A stretch of 5,784 bases of DNA. Origin: Desulfobacterales bacterium (GTDB lineage: Bacteria > Desulfobacterota > Desulfobacteria > Desulfobacterales > RPRI01). A model generated the notes under the pieces. That model did no database searches, was not told the origin of the DNA, and worked only from the letters and a program-made list of their open reading frames with translations. The stretch covers positions 1 through 5,784 of the forward strand of contig JAUYEO010000311.1 in NCBI GenBank assembly GCA_030689795.1, given 5' to 3'. This document shows, in pieces, positions 5,673-5,784 of this stretch; within the stretch, counting starts at the first letter, position 1; each line of letters begins with the position of its first letter. Both the position numbers and the translations under genes were made by a program.

Positions 5673-5784
5673 GGTAGAGAATGAAAGAGTCTTACATGAA
5701 AGGAGTAGCTGAACCATCATGGCCCCGAGTCATGCGCGGGTATTCGTGAGGGTATCCGTGAAGCGTTGACAGGGGGAAACGCAG
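5649..5784 (+). mobile_element. Group II intron, 5' end only (partial)
   Basis: GTGCG at 5649-5653 matches the GUGYG start of group II introns. It runs directly into a small stem, GCCGG (5653-5657) with CCGGC (5664-5668). The following stretch, GGGTAGAGAATGAAAGAG and then GGCCCCGAGTCATGCG and GAAGCGTTGACAGGG, is familiar to me as the leader that precedes reverse transcriptase/maturase genes of group II introns in many anaerobes. In one frame it reads NHHGPESC and then REALTG, the peptide often mis-annotated from this leader. The element continues beyond the right edge, so the reverse transcriptase, domain V and the 3' end cannot be seen. The exact boundary rests on the GTGCG match. Confidence 0.6.

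Noticed and set aside
5274..5720. Reverse-strand ORF of 148 codons across the AbrB-like gene
   Set aside because: It spans the repeat, the AbrB-like gene and the intron start in antisense and resembles no family I know, so it is a chance frame.
5681..5749. Short ORF starting MKESYMKG with a ribosome-site-like GGGTAG upstream
   Set aside because: It lies in the group II intron leader. Compared with the leader as I remember it, one extra base shifts the frame after GVA, and the familiar NHHGPESC reading continues in another frame. It is best read as structured RNA, not a gene.

Overview
The window looks like chromosomal DNA of an anaerobic bacterium rich in iron-sulfur proteins. Evidence for this is a multi-cluster NADH-binding oxidoreductase subunit, a radical-SAM aminomutase and a second double-[4Fe-4S] protein. 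The gene types, the style of the intergenic repeats and the group II intron leader resemble what I know from Desulfobacterota (former Deltaproteobacteria) and similar uncultured lineages. That placement is inference; no marker gene for taxonomy is present. Non-ATG starts occur twice (TTG and GTG).

Layout. Positions 1-78 carry an imperfect inverted repeat that may begin before the window. A two-gene forward unit follows: a DRTGG-domain protein (141-494) and a HndC/HydB/NuoF-like NADH-binding subunit (538-2325) with cysteine ligands for five Fe-S clusters. A CUUG-loop hairpin (2367-2388) lies between this unit and the convergent reverse gene for a KamA-family lysine 2,3-aminomutase (3456-2392, TTG start). 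A 186-bp divergent promoter region (3457-3642) separates it from a forward gene for a short QueG-like double-[4Fe-4S] protein (3643-4392). Next come a ZIP transporter of the GufA/ZIP11 type (4448-5257) and an AbrB/MazE-type DNA-binding protein (5388-5672). The right edge, from about 5649, is the 5' end of what appears to be a group II intron running off the window.

How the parts relate. The DRTGG and NADH-binding proteins form a plausible functional pair: such DRTGG proteins often sit in gene clusters for NAD(P)-linked [FeFe] hydrogenases. The catalytic hydrogenase or other partner is not in the window, and the next gene downstream points the other way. The remaining genes look like independent units. 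The ZIP gene is flanked on both sides by related composite repeats (heptamer runs ending in an identical 16-bp sequence). The left repeat has become part of the coding sequence and supplies the stop codon of the QueG-like gene. The intron boundary falls inside the 3' end of the AbrB-like reading frame.

I do not see a convincing undescribed biological system. The points most worth a second look are the repeat-derived C-terminus, the duplicated repeats around the ZIP gene, the intron in or next to an apparently toxin-less antitoxin gene, and the NADH-binding subunit without a visible partner.
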